Source: Mangrovimicrobium sp048323675 (lineage in GTDB: Bacteria > Pseudomonadota > Gammaproteobacteria > Pseudomonadales > Halieaceae). Taken from it: 64,000 nucleotides of DNA. A program made the translations under genes and the position numbers. This document shows positions 1 to 8,057 of this stretch, piece after piece. Numbering within the stretch: position 1 is the stretch's first letter; each line of letters starts with the position of its first letter. The notes beneath the pieces were generated by a model, which worked only from the letters and a program-made list of their open reading frames with translations, was not told where the DNA came from and made no database searches. The stretch covers positions 310,001 through 374,000 of the forward strand of contig NZ_JBLWFK010000002.1 in NCBI RefSeq assembly GCF_048323675.1, read 5' to 3'.

Positions 1-34
1 GATTGTTTCACGGCTGGGTTGAGTTCGCAGGAAA

Positions 35-60
35 GGGGTCAGAGTCATGACTCTGACCCC
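35..60. repeat. 26-bp perfect palindrome, copy 1
   Basis: The two 13-base arms, GGGGTCAGAGTCA and TGACTCTGACCCC, are perfect reverse complements with no loop. The element lies beyond the 3' end of the dioxygenase gene at 104, and on the minus strand it is followed by TTTCC. It could therefore act as a weak terminator or as a REP-like dispersed palindrome. A near copy is at 3600-3625. Confidence 0.8.
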
Positions 61-103
61 GGACGGAGGGAACCCCTGACCCGGAGGCGGGCTGCCGGCA
101 GGC

Positions 104-949
104 TCAGGCGATCGCCTCGGCGCCCTTGATAGTGGTGCGGTGCATCAAGCGCCCGGAGTCTTCGGTATAGGGCTGCGAGCGGTGCAGCAGGCCGGGGTTG
201 TTCCAGATCACGAGGTCGCCCTTTTGCCACGTGTGGCTGTAGGTAAACTCGTCGCCGGTGCAGTAGTCGACCAGCTCCTCCAGCAGAGCCTTGCCCTCGT
301 CCTCGCCCAGTTCACGGATGCCCCAGGCGGTGGAACCGATGACCAGCGAGGTGCGGCCGCTCTTCTGGTGCCAGACCAGCGGGTGCTCGGTTTTCGGGAA
401 CACCTTGTCCCAGCGCGCGAGATCGTCCGCGTCGGGGGTTGGGTTCATCCTGCGCCCGACCGCCTCCAGGCAGTGCACCACGTGCAGGCCCTCGAGCTGC
501 GCCTGTTTCTCCGCAGGCATGGCTTCCCAGGCCGCGAACAGATGGGCGAACTCGGTATTGCCGCCGGCCGAGGGCGGCTGCTCGCACTTCAGCAGGGTGG
601 CCTTGCCGGGGACCTCGTAGGAGGTGCCGTCCATGTGCCACCAGTTGTTGCCCACCACGTATTCGCGCTGGCTCTTGTCGGTCTTGTCCAGGGCGATGCG
701 GTAGATGCCCTTGGTGCTCGGCGCCGAACCGTCGGCGGTGGCCACCGGGGTCTCGATGTCGCCGAGTTGGCTGGTGAGGGCGACCATCAGCTCGTCGCTG
801 AGGTTGAGCCGGGGGAACACCAGCACGCCGTACTCGGTCAGGGCGTCGAGGATGCGGTCCGGAATGCCGTCGGCCACGACATCTTCCGGCGCGACGTAGA
901 CATACGCGCCGAGGTTTTCAGAGATTTTTTCAAAACGAATGTCTGCCAT
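104..949 (-). CDS. TauD/TfdA family 2-oxoglutarate dioxygenase
   Basis: This 281-residue protein belongs to the Fe(II)/2-oxoglutarate-dependent TauD/TfdA family, which hydroxylates small organic acids such as taurine or aryloxyacetates; the substrate here is unknown. Visible ligands are His105 and Asp107 in WWHMDG, the distal His256 in NPGLLHRSQPY, and Arg267/Arg271 for 2-oxoglutarate. It is the last gene of a three-gene minus-strand operon, 12 bases after the 382-residue protein, with AAGGA just before the ATG. A clear paralogue lies at 5392-6264. The family is sure and the substrate is not inferable from sequence. Confidence 0.92.
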   Translation of the reverse strand: MADIRFEKISENLGAYVYVAPEDVVADGIPDRILDALTEYGVLVFPRLNLSDELMVALTSQLGDIETPVATADGSAPSTKGIYRIALDKTDKSQREYVVGNNWWHMDGTSYEVPGKATLLKCEQPPSAGGNTEFAHLFAAWEAMPAEKQAQLEGLHVVHCLEAVGRRMNPTPDADDLARWDKVFPKTEHPLVWHQKSGRTSLVIGSTAWGIRELGEDEGKALLEELVDYCTGDEFTYSHTWQKGDLVIWNNPGLLHRSQPYTEDSGRLMHRTTIKGAEAIA

Positions 950-961
950 TTTCCTTACCTT

Positions 962-2110
962 TTATTCAGTCGCCGCATCGGGGCCGGGCACCAGTGCCCT
1001 GGTCTGGGTGAGGCAGCTGCCGAAGCTGTGGAAGCCGGTGGCGTGCAGCCCGCCGGTGCCGCCGCAGACTACAACGAGAACGTCCTTGGGTTCCACCGAG
1101 ATATAGGCGCGGCCGTTGATGATCCGGTCCTGGGCTTCCAGTTGCTGGCGGTGCTTGGGGGTCAGGTAATCGGCATCGGTGCTGGCGAATTTCCACAGCA
1201 CTTCCTGAATGTCTTCCATGCTGGGAATCTTCGCGTGAATCAGCTCCGCCCATACCGGGTTGATGGCGATCATCATCTCTGCGAAGGGCATCGCCGGGGA
1301 GAGGCCGTTGGCGCCGATATAGCCCATGGACTTGCCAGTCATCTCGAGGAACTCCAGCGGGTCCTGGGAGGTGGTGTCGAGCACGTTCATGGTGCCCATG
1401 GTGCCGTAGACCGAGACAGCGTCGCCCTTCACGCCGCGGCGCTCCGCCAGTGGCGCCCAGGGCGAGCGCTCTTCCCACTCGCCGAACAGCATGCCACTGA
1501 TACGGCCGGGAGAACCGAAGGTTGTCTGGGAGGTGACGTTCGCCTCCTGCCCCGCGACGTTACGGATGATCAGGCGGATTGCGCGGCCGATGGCGGTGGC
1601 GTCGGTGCGCGCGCCGCCGAGGCAGCCGTGGCGGTAGGGAATATCCAGTTTGTTGCGGATGGGGCCGTTGACCAGCACCAGCGGGTACACCGGCGCAGTG
1701 GTGGTGTTCTGGCCGAACAGTTCGAAGTCCGGTTCCGCCATCGCTTCCAGCGCCGCGATGATCAGCGGCAGGGATTCGGCGCGGGCGCCGGCCATCACCG
1801 CGTTGATGGCGATTTTCTCCACCGTGCATTCACCGTCCGCGGGGGGCAGGGTACAGATCACCTCGTCCGCGTAGCGGTTGTTCTTGCCGAGGAATTCGTG
1901 CACCCGGGCCTCGGTTGGCGGGATCAGGGGCAGACCGTCACCCCAGCCCTGCTCCAGGGCGAAGCGGGTGAACTCCATGACGTCGTCGATCTCGGTTTCC
2001 ACCTTCTGGCTGGAGAGCCAGTCGATGTCGCAACCCTCGGGGCCGCAATCGCGGAGGTTGACGACTTTTTCGCTGGTGGCGCTGGCGCTGCTGCGGATGG
2101 TGCGGCTCAT
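962..2110 (-). CDS. conserved protein of unknown function partnered with the CGSC protein
   Basis: A 382-residue soluble protein with no signal peptide or membrane segment. I recognise it only as a conserved family found near UGSC/CGSC-type proteins in environmental bacteria and know no proven function. Visible features are paired cysteines near the N-terminus (RDCGPEGC, Cys22 and Cys27), a conserved block AINAVMAGARAESLP near residue 100, and a glycine-rich C-terminal stretch VCGGTGGLHATGFHSFGSC. Its ATG overlaps the stop of the upstream CGSC gene (ATGA), so the two are probably translationally coupled. Thiol or redox chemistry is suggested by the cysteines but unproven. Confidence 0.75.
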   Translation of the reverse strand: MSRTIRSSASATSEKVVNLRDCGPEGCDIDWLSSQKVETEIDDVMEFTRFALEQGWGDGLPLIPPTEARVHEFLGKNNRYADEVICTLPPADGECTVEKIAINAVMAGARAESLPLIIAALEAMAEPDFELFGQNTTTAPVYPLVLVNGPIRNKLDIPYRHGCLGGARTDATAIGRAIRLIIRNVAGQEANVTSQTTFGSPGRISGMLFGEWEERSPWAPLAERRGVKGDAVSVYGTMGTMNVLDTTSQDPLEFLEMTGKSMGYIGANGLSPAMPFAEMMIAINPVWAELIHAKIPSMEDIQEVLWKFASTDADYLTPKHRQQLEAQDRIINGRAYISVEPKDVLVVVCGGTGGLHATGFHSFGSCLTQTRALVPGPDAATE

Positions 2111-2673
2111 TGCGCTGCCTCCTTCGGCATGGTGAGGGCAACGCCCATGGTGTCCATCAGCCCTTGGAGGTGCTCGTGGGCCACCTGGTCCACTTCCTCG
2201 CGCTCTTTTTCGTTGAGCGGGTAGGGCAGGACGTGCAGGCGCAGGCCAGAGCGACCGCCGCGGCGGGCGAGGTTTTGCGCAAGTTCCAGGAACACCTCGG
2301 TGCAGACCGCGGTGGTGGGAATGCCGGTATTGGCCGCGACCAGGGAATCGCGGATGGTCCAGCCGGTGCAGGAGCCGCAGTTGGCGAGACCGACCACCGC
2401 GATGTCGATGGATGCGAGGAACTCGTTGAGTTCCGCGGCGATTTTCTCGCCCGCCTCACCGGTACGTCCCTGGTGGGAGCGCCAGAATTTCACCTCGGCG
2501 CCGAGTTTCCTGAACTCGTCCGCCCAGTATTCCGTCATCCAGTCCCAGGCACGCCAGATCTCGTCCAGGCGGAAACCGATGGTCTTGCCCGCCAGGGGGC
2601 CGGCGTCCGGGCCGGGGGAGGTGATGTCTTCGCGTTGTAGCGCAGTGGGGTCGAGGACCGTGCCGATGGCCAT
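2107..2673 (-). CDS. CGSC-motif protein, cysteine form of the UGSC selenoprotein family
   Basis: This 188-residue protein carries Cys99-Gly-Ser-Cys102 in LANCGSCTGWTIRDS, followed by IPTTAVCTEVF. That is the layout of the UGSC family first noted as selenoproteins in marine metagenomes, where the first motif residue is selenocysteine. Here the codon at 2377-2379 reads TGC on the coding strand, so it is cysteine. The start at 2673 has AAGGAG six bases upstream; a longer reading from 2751 would run through the operator region and has no such site. It is the first gene of the operon facing the IclR regulator. A thiol-disulfide type function is likely but unproven. Confidence 0.8.
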   Translation of the reverse strand: MAIGTVLDPTALQREDITSPGPDAGPLAGKTIGFRLDEIWRAWDWMTEYWADEFRKLGAEVKFWRSHQGRTGEAGEKIAAELNEFLASIDIAVVGLANCGSCTGWTIRDSLVAANTGIPTTAVCTEVFLELAQNLARRGGRSGLRLHVLPYPLNEKEREEVDQVAHEHLQGLMDTMGVALTMPKEAAQ

Positions 2674-2723
2674 GCTGTACTCCTTATACTTATTTGCGAG
2701 CCGCGCTTGCCAGCGGGCTCCAG

Positions 2724-2771
2724 TTGGAATAAAGTCCAAAATATTGGACATTTAAATTTCTAATACTGGAC
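2724..2771. promoter_or_regulatory. overlapping TTGGAC-type palindromes, likely IclR operator
   Basis: The sequence holds TTGGAATAAAGTCCAA (2724-2739) overlapping GTCCAAAATATTGGAC (2734-2749), and a further CTGGAC half-site at 2766-2771. Both palindromes are nearly perfect and share the same TCCAA/TTGGA arms. They sit in the AT-rich gap between the CGSC operon start (2673, minus) and the IclR gene start (2801, plus), where an IclR-type dimer or tetramer would control both directions. Binding is inferred. Confidence 0.6.
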
Positions 2772-2800
2772 TATAGTGATCCTGTTTCAGGGAGGTGTCA

Positions 2801-3541
2801 ATGCAGGTCAAGCAGATAGCCAACCTCTTCCGCCTGATGGAATACTTCGCGGAGGTGGGCCGTCCGCTCTCCGTGCGGGAGATCGTCGAGGCCATGGGCT
2901 GGCCCCGCTCCAGCGTGTTCAATATCGTCGCGACCATGGTGGACGAGGGCTATCTCTACCAGCCAGCGGCGCGCGGCGGCTACTACCCGACAACCCGATG
3001 GATGGACCTCGCCCGTGTCGTTGCCGATTCCCAGCCCCTGCCGCCCTCCCTCCACGAGTTACTCGAGGACCTGGCCCACGCAACCGGCGAGACGGCCTGC
3101 CTCGCGGCCGCGGAAGGCAGTTCCGTGGTATTCCTCGACGTCGTGGAGTCCTCCGCGGACATTCGCTTTATCGCCAACATTGGCCAGCGCCTGCCGATTC
3201 ACGTCGCCTCCGCCGGCAAGGCCATCCTCGCCCAGTATTCCCCCGAGGAACTGCGCGCAATCCTCGGCCGCATCGATTATCAGCACTACGAGGAGCAGAG
3301 CTTCATGTCAGCCGAGGAAGTACAGGCCGACCTGCAGGCACAGGCGGCGCAGGGCTGGTATCTGAACCTTGGTATGTTTGCGCCGGGTGTGGCGGGGATT
3401 GCCGTGCCCTTTGCGTATGGCGGCCGGCGCTACTCCATTGCCCTGGGCGGGCCGGTGACGCGAATCGAGGGGCGCGCGGATGTGTTGGGGAAACTGCTGA
3501 GGGAGCGGGTAAGGGACTTCCTGAATAGCACTGCCGCATAA
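2801..3541 (+). CDS. IclR family transcriptional regulator
   Basis: A 246-residue IclR-type regulator with an N-terminal winged helix-turn-helix (about residues 23-52, SVREIVEAMGWPRSSVFNI) and a C-terminal effector-binding domain. In this family the C-terminal domain senses a small aromatic or organic-acid ligand. The ATG at 2801 is chosen because GGGAGG lies five bases upstream; an in-frame GTG at 2795 falls inside that site. It is divergent from the CGSC / unknown / dioxygenase operon and probably controls it and itself through the palindromes between them. Confidence 0.92.
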   Translation: MQVKQIANLFRLMEYFAEVGRPLSVREIVEAMGWPRSSVFNIVATMVDEGYLYQPAARGGYYPTTRWMDLARVVADSQPLPPSLHELLEDLAHATGETACLAAAEGSSVVFLDVVESSADIRFIANIGQRLPIHVASAGKAILAQYSPEELRAILGRIDYQHYEEQSFMSAEEVQADLQAQAAQGWYLNLGMFAPGVAGIAVPFAYGGRRYSIALGGPVTRIEGRADVLGKLLRERVRDFLNSTAA

Positions 3542-3599
3542 AAACCCCCGGATATTTTCCCCTACCTGCAGTTTCGCACGGCAGAGGACTGGGAATGGA

Positions 3600-3625
3600 G
3601 GGGTCGGAGTCACGACTCTGACCCC
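3600..3625. repeat. 26-bp palindrome, copy 2
   Basis: GGGGTCGGAGTC-AC-GACTCTGACCCC matches copy 1 at 35-60 except for two bases, one of them leaving a G-T pair in the stem. It lies between the convergent 3' ends of the IclR gene and the SDR gene at 3644. There is no T-run on either side, so it is a weak terminator candidate but a good dispersed-repeat candidate. Confidence 0.75.
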
Positions 3626-3643
3626 GGTCAGTGCGGGTCCCGC

Positions 3644-4387
3644 TCAGTTGCAGTAACGCCCGCCATTCACCCCGAGCGTATGCCCGGTGATGTAGTCGGC
3701 GTCATCCGAAGCCAGGAACGCCACCGCCGCGGCAATGTTGCGCGGCTTGCCGGTGCGCTTCATCGGCGCACTGTTCTGGGCGAAGGCCTCCACATCCACC
3801 GGTGCCTCGCGCAGCCCCTCCGTGTTGATGAAGTTCGGCGGTACGTTGTTCACCGTGATGCCGCGGGTGGCATATTCGAGCGCCAGTGCCTTGGTAAAAC
3901 CGATCACCCCGCCCTTGGATGCCGCGTAGTGCGCCATGCTGCTGGCGCCGGTCTGGGCGGAGGACGAGGAGATGTTGACGATCCGCCCCCAGCCCGCTTC
4001 CTTCATGTCCTCGATCACAGCCTTGGTGCACAGGAAGGGGCCCTTCAGGTTGATCGCCATCAGGCTGTCCCAGGCCTCTTCGGTCAATTCCTCGAACTTG
4101 CAGAAGGGAGAGAGGGCGGCGTTGTTCACCAGGATGCTAACCTTGCCCAGGGCATCGTGGGTTTTCTGTACTGCGGCGGCAATATCCGCTGCAGATGACG
4201 TGTCCACCTTGCAGGCAACGGTTTTCACGCCCATCTCCGCGACCATCTTCGCGGTTTCCTCGGCGCCCTCGAGGTTGAGGTCCCACACCGCGATATCGAT
4301 GTCGTCCTCGGCGAGGCGTTGGCTGATGGCGCGGCCGAGACCACGGGCGGCGCCGGTAACGACGGCGACTTTGCGGGGTGTTGGCAT
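3644..4387 (-). CDS. short-chain dehydrogenase/reductase
   Basis: A 247-residue classical SDR with the cofactor motif TGAARGLG at residues 11-18, NNAA at 88-91, Ser140-143, and the catalytic Tyr154/Lys158 in HYAASKGG. It ends with the usual ITGHTLGVNGG block. Enzymes of this type interconvert alcohols and ketones, or reduce 3-oxoacyl groups, using NAD(P)H; the substrate is unknown. The gene is divergent from the TetR regulator at 4621, and a palindrome resembling the one before the second dioxygenase lies in between. It is probably TetR-controlled. Confidence 0.93.
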   Translation of the reverse strand: MPTPRKVAVVTGAARGLGRAISQRLAEDDIDIAVWDLNLEGAEETAKMVAEMGVKTVACKVDTSSAADIAAAVQKTHDALGKVSILVNNAALSPFCKFEELTEEAWDSLMAINLKGPFLCTKAVIEDMKEAGWGRIVNISSSSAQTGASSMAHYAASKGGVIGFTKALALEYATRGITVNNVPPNFINTEGLREAPVDVEAFAQNSAPMKRTGKPRNIAAAVAFLASDDADYITGHTLGVNGGRYCN

Positions 4388-4467
4388 AGTAATACTCCTG
4401 GAATGGCAGATTGAAAATGAATGACCGCGAATATTGTTGACTGTTTGCGGTGACGGTCTTGTATTAA

Positions 4468-4485
4468 ACTATACATGTGTTCAGT
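4468..4485. promoter_or_regulatory. candidate TetR operator, site 1
   Basis: ACTATACATGTGTTCAGT shares its right arm GTTCAGT and 13 of 18 bases with the perfect palindrome at 5323-5340. It lies between the SDR (minus, 4387) and the TetR gene (plus, 4621), so one bound dimer could repress the SDR and autoregulate the regulator. Assignment to this TetR is inferred from the location on both sides of its gene. Confidence 0.5.
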
Positions 4486-4620
4486 AATTTGCGGATCATA
4501 CTGGTTATGCTGCCTTCTGTACAAGCCTGTTCATAAGTGGGGCTTGTGTTGCGCACCTCGGGAGTGATTTCATCCGGGTACATTAAACGAGCGTGCCTGC
4601 GGGCCTGATAGCCAGTTAAC

Positions 4621-5280
4621 GTGAGAAGGACAGTGAGTAAAAAATCCAGTTTAGCGCCAGCGCCCAAACCTGCCAGAAACACCGCGCCGAAGGCGGCCAC
4701 TGCCGTGCAGCCGCAAAAAAAGGGCGATATTTCCCGCAAGTTGATTCTCGATGCCACCGAAAAACTGATGCTGGATGAGGGTTACGGTGCGGTCAGCACC
4801 CGGCGGGTCGCCACCGAGGCAGGGCTCAAGGCCCCGCTGGTGCATTACTACTTTCCCACTACCGACGATCTCTTCGTCGCCCTGTTCAAGCGCTCGGTTG
4901 CCAGCCAGCTGGAACGACTCGATGCCGCCGGCGACGCGCCGGATTCCCTGCTCTCGCTGTGGGCTTCCTACAAGAACAGCCAGGCGACCGCGATGGCGGT
5001 GGAGTTCATGGCGCTGGCGAACCACCGGGAGGCCGTGCGCAAGGAATTCGCCCGCTTTACCCGGCAGGCAAGGAAAAAGCGCGTCGAACTGTTCGAGCGA
5101 CTGTGCGGCGAACAGTTGGGTGACGGCGACCAGCCCACGGCGGAAGCACTGGCAGTGGTGATCATCGGCATTGCGAGAACGATCGTGATGGAAGAGCGTC
5201 TCGGTATTTCCAGCGGCCACTCGCAGGCCAATGCCTTCGTCGAGCGCTGGCTGGCATCTCTGCAGGAGGCAAAGGCCTGA
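4621..5280 (+). CDS. TetR family transcriptional regulator
   Basis: A 219-residue TetR-type repressor. The DNA-binding region is at about residues 59-80 (STRRVATEAGLKAPLVHYYF), followed by an all-helical ligand-binding region. It has an unusually long N-terminal lead of about 35 Lys/Pro/Ala-rich residues before the DNA-binding domain. The start is not certain: GTG at 4621 has no clear ribosome site, while GTG at 4633 has GAAGGA upstream but very close. Neighbours on either side (SDR, dioxygenase) carry similar palindromes in front of them and are the likely targets. Confidence 0.9.
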   Translation: MRRTVSKKSSLAPAPKPARNTAPKAATAVQPQKKGDISRKLILDATEKLMLDEGYGAVSTRRVATEAGLKAPLVHYYFPTTDDLFVALFKRSVASQLERLDAAGDAPDSLLSLWASYKNSQATAMAVEFMALANHREAVRKEFARFTRQARKKRVELFERLCGEQLGDGDQPTAEALAVVIIGIARTIVMEERLGISSGHSQANAFVERWLASLQEAKA

Positions 5281-5295
5281 GCAATTGCGGCCATG

Positions 5296-5325
5296 TTGAC
5301 GGCGCCCGGGTCTCCAGCATAAACT
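5296..5325 (+). promoter_or_regulatory. candidate sigma-70 promoter of the second dioxygenase
   Basis: TTGACG (5296-5301), an 18-base spacer and TAAACT (5320-5325) resemble -35 and -10 boxes. The -10 box overlaps the left arm of the palindrome at 5323-5340, an arrangement typical of repression by a TetR protein. This is a sequence match only. Confidence 0.4.
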
Positions 5326-5340
5326 GAACGGATGTTCAGT
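5323..5340. promoter_or_regulatory. candidate TetR operator, site 2
   Basis: ACTGAAC-GGAT-GTTCAGT is a perfect inverted repeat with seven-base arms. It lies between the TetR gene and the dioxygenase gene at 5392, and overlaps a plausible -10 box. Related sites occur at 4468-4485 and, more loosely, 7936-7953. Confidence 0.65.
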
Positions 5341-5391
5341 AAATAATCCCCATTCATTTCCCGGCAGCAGAACCGGGAGGAGGCACCGCAG

Positions 5392-6264
5392 ATGGAATCC
5401 CAGGCCACGGCTCGCGACGACAGCCGCACGACAAGCATTCATTACGAGGAGGCCAAGCCCCTGATCGGCGCGCGCGTGCAGGCCACCCGTGCCGATATGG
5501 CAGACCCGGATTTTGTGCGCGAATGCCTCAACCTGCTCGATGAGCGGATTGTCCTGGTGTTCCCGGAAATCGGCCTCAGCGAAGCGGAACAGCTCACGTT
5601 CACCGACCTGCTGGGGGAGCGCTACAACTTCGTCAAGCAACTGGTCGCAGAAGAAAATTCGGATATCTACAAGATCACCCTCGATCCGAACCTCAACACT
5701 TCACCGGAATACGTCCTCGGCACTTTCTTCTGGCACATGGACGGGGTGATGGAGGAATTTCCGCCTTCCAAGGCCTCATTGCTGTCCTGTATTCGCCCCT
5801 CCGCGAAGGGCGGGCAAACCGAGTTCTCCAACCTCTTTGCGGCCTACGAGCACCTGCCCGAAGAGGAAAAGGCCGCGCTGGAAGGGCTCACTGTTCTGCA
5901 CAGTGTGTACTCGGCGGTGCGGCCGGTACTGGAACTCGACGTAACGCCGGAGAGTTTCCAGGGTATCAAGAAACAGCAGGAGCACCCCCTGGTGTGGAAT
6001 CACGCCAATGGCCGCAAGTCGCTGCTCGTCGGCACCCATGCGGACCGCGTAACGCAACTGTCTCTCGCCGAAGGGCGCGCCCTGTTGCTGCGCCTGCTCG
6101 AGTGGGCGGGGCAGAGGGAATTCACCTATCGCCACGACTGGTCGCAGGGGGACTTCGTGGTCTGGAACAACTGCGGATCACTTCACCGCGTCGTGCCCTA
6201 TGACAGGAACTCCGGTCGCATGATGCACCGCACCTCCGTGGCGGGGAACGATCCCATCCAGTAA
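5392..6264 (+). CDS. TauD/TfdA family 2-oxoglutarate dioxygenase, second paralogue
   Basis: A 290-residue Fe(II)/2-oxoglutarate dioxygenase with His115 and Asp117 in FWHMDG, distal His265 in CGSLHRVVPY, and Arg276/Arg280. It is clearly related to the protein at 104-949 along its whole length (for example TEFxxLFAAxE and the C-terminal SGRxMHRT), but has a longer N-terminus and a separate regulator. GGGAGGAGG lies upstream of the ATG. The palindrome and promoter in front point to TetR control. The substrate is unknown; two diverged paralogues so close together suggest related substrates or steps. Confidence 0.92.
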   Translation: MESQATARDDSRTTSIHYEEAKPLIGARVQATRADMADPDFVRECLNLLDERIVLVFPEIGLSEAEQLTFTDLLGERYNFVKQLVAEENSDIYKITLDPNLNTSPEYVLGTFFWHMDGVMEEFPPSKASLLSCIRPSAKGGQTEFSNLFAAYEHLPEEEKAALEGLTVLHSVYSAVRPVLELDVTPESFQGIKKQQEHPLVWNHANGRKSLLVGTHADRVTQLSLAEGRALLLRLLEWAGQREFTYRHDWSQGDFVVWNNCGSLHRVVPYDRNSGRMMHRTSVAGNDPIQ

Positions 6265-6338
6265 GCGCTGCGGGCGCTGCTTTCGCGCGGTGATCGTTTG
6301 GAAACTATAAAATCGGCGGCGCGGGAGCGCTGCCGGCC

Positions 6339-7715
6339 TTAATCCTCACTCCATTGTTCCGCCGCGGTGACGGCATCGTGCATCGCACGGCGTCCCCACC
6401 AGAGAAAGCCCGCCGCTAGCGGGCAGGCAATCGCCGCTACGCTGCCGATACCGTAACCGATCGCATTGCCGCCGTAGACGTAGTCAGAAAACAGGGCGAT
6501 GACGATCGGGCCCAGCGACAGCGCGATCAAGCCCACTGTTGCCGCGAAAAAGGCGACGCCGGCGCCGCGCAATTCGTTCGGCGTCACCAGGTTGAGCGAG
6601 GACACGTAGATGGCGGTGAACGGCGATAGCAGGAACATGAACAGGCAGATCGCCACCAGGAACACCCAGGGGTTGTCGCTGGTGGTGGCGATGACGGCGA
6701 GCGGGGTCGCCAGGACCAGGCACAAGGCAAACCAGCGGAACTGGGCGTCCTTGTAGCCGCGGGCGAAGAGGGCGTTGACGCTGAAGCCGCAGACGAACTT
6801 GCCGGCAAAGCCACCGATGATCATCGCCAGGCCAAGACCCAGCCCGATCTCCCCAGGACTCCAGCCGAAGGTGCGCGCCATGTGTGCGGCGTACCAGGCC
6901 TGGCCGCCGGTAAACCCGATCGAGGCCAGGCCGAAGCCCAGGTAGTGGCAGAGGAAAAACCTGCCGCGCGACCGGATAAAGCGGATGAGGTCGGGGTAGC
7001 CGGAAAATACGCTTTGCAGCAGTGACCGGTCGGTGGCGGCTTCGCGCACTCCGCGCCGCTTCGGTTCGGGCATGCTGAACGCGAGCACCGAAATAAAGAT
7101 TCCGGGTACGCCGATGATGTAGAACACCGCCTGCCAGGGACGCACCTCACCGACCAGCGGCAGGGTAATCGCGTCGAGGGTGGACACCGCTTCGATCAGC
7201 ATGCCGCCGAAGAGGAAGGAGCAGCCGACGCCGGCGGAGGCGCCGAGGGCGTAGATCGCCAGCGCCAGGGTGAGTTTTTTGGCAGGGAACATGTCGGTAA
7301 TCATCGAGGTAGCACAGGGGTTCAGGCCGGCTTCCCCGGCGCCGACGCCAACCCGTGCCAGCAGCAGGTGGCTGAAGTTCTTGGCGGCGCCACAGGCCGC
7401 GGTGGCCAGCGACCAGACCGCGACGCTGACGAAAATGATAAAGCGGCGGCTGAAGCGGTCCGCGAGAGTGCCCGCTAGCAGGCCGAAGACGGAAAACGTA
7501 ATCGCGAAGGCCAGTCCGTGCAGCATGCCGAACTGCACATCGCTGATACCGATGTCGTTCTTGATCGGGTCCACCATGAGGGAAATGATCGAACGGTCCA
7601 GCAGTGACAACCAGTAGAGCAGGGCGAGCAGTATGGTGGAGTACCAGCCGATTGCCGTGGAGGGGTAGGGGATTGCTGTCCTGGCGCCTGCGGGTGCGCT
7701 CGAATGGTCTTGCAT
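6339..7715 (-). CDS. MFS transporter
   Basis: A 458-residue inner-membrane protein with about twelve hydrophobic segments. The MFS signature lies in the loop after the second segment (GTLADRFSRR), and a second conserved region is ARVGVGAGEAGLNP. This resembles the Spinster-like and anion:cation symporter groups that move organic anions or lipids. It stands alone on the minus strand between the second dioxygenase and the VOC operon, and may import the substrate of the surrounding catabolic genes. The substrate cannot be read from sequence. Confidence 0.9.
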   Translation of the reverse strand: MQDHSSAPAGARTAIPYPSTAIGWYSTILLALLYWLSLLDRSIISLMVDPIKNDIGISDVQFGMLHGLAFAITFSVFGLLAGTLADRFSRRFIIFVSVAVWSLATAACGAAKNFSHLLLARVGVGAGEAGLNPCATSMITDMFPAKKLTLALAIYALGASAGVGCSFLFGGMLIEAVSTLDAITLPLVGEVRPWQAVFYIIGVPGIFISVLAFSMPEPKRRGVREAATDRSLLQSVFSGYPDLIRFIRSRGRFFLCHYLGFGLASIGFTGGQAWYAAHMARTFGWSPGEIGLGLGLAMIIGGFAGKFVCGFSVNALFARGYKDAQFRWFALCLVLATPLAVIATTSDNPWVFLVAICLFMFLLSPFTAIYVSSLNLVTPNELRGAGVAFFAATVGLIALSLGPIVIALFSDYVYGGNAIGYGIGSVAAIACPLAAGFLWWGRRAMHDAVTAAEQWSED

Positions 7716-8057
7716 GTTTACCTCGAATTATTATTGTGCCGCAGCTATCCCCGCGGCGGACTAGCCAGCCGCGTAACCTGTAGCAGGTGGGGGCTGAGGG
7801 GTGGTAGTGATAGTACCGTGCTTTTGTTATGTACACCATTGTTGTCTATTCGCAGCATGTGGGTGTCATGATTTCGCGGGAATGGCCCAGCAGGCTGGAT
7901 AATCTGCCCGGTCCACTTGAATGCCGGCGGTTTCTACTGAATAATTCGTCAGTTTGTTAGCATAATTGCTGCTTGCCCGGGGCGCATTTGCGGGAAAGAA
8001 TGTACTTGCAATAAAACCCGAATCGCCCCAACCACCGGCATCAGGAGGCCTCCCACC
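7716..8057. other. 342-base divergent intergenic region
   Basis: This gap separates the MFS gene (minus) from the VOC operon (plus). It must hold promoters for both. The only structure I can point to is the ACTGA-N8-TCAGT palindrome at 7936-7953 and the ribosome site AGGAGG (8044-8049) before the VOC gene. No open reading frame in it looks real. Confidence 0.6.
7936..7953. promoter_or_regulatory. candidate TetR operator, site 3 (weak)
   Basis: ACTGAATAATTCGTCAGT has the same ACTGA-N8-TCAGT frame as the perfect operator at 5323-5340 and matches it at 12 of 18 bases. It lies about 100 bases before the VOC gene. If real, it would place the VOC-SDR-SnoaL operon in the same regulon as the SDR and the second dioxygenase. 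Confidence 0.35.

Noticed and set aside
140..2224. A 694-residue open frame on the plus strand
   Set aside because: It runs antisense to the dioxygenase and unknown-protein genes, has repetitive Val/Gly/Ala/His composition typical of GC-rich shadow frames, and no ribosome site or domain.
2377..2379. Possible selenocysteine codon in the CGSC gene
   Set aside because: The codon is TGC, not TGA, so the protein uses cysteine and no SECIS element is needed.
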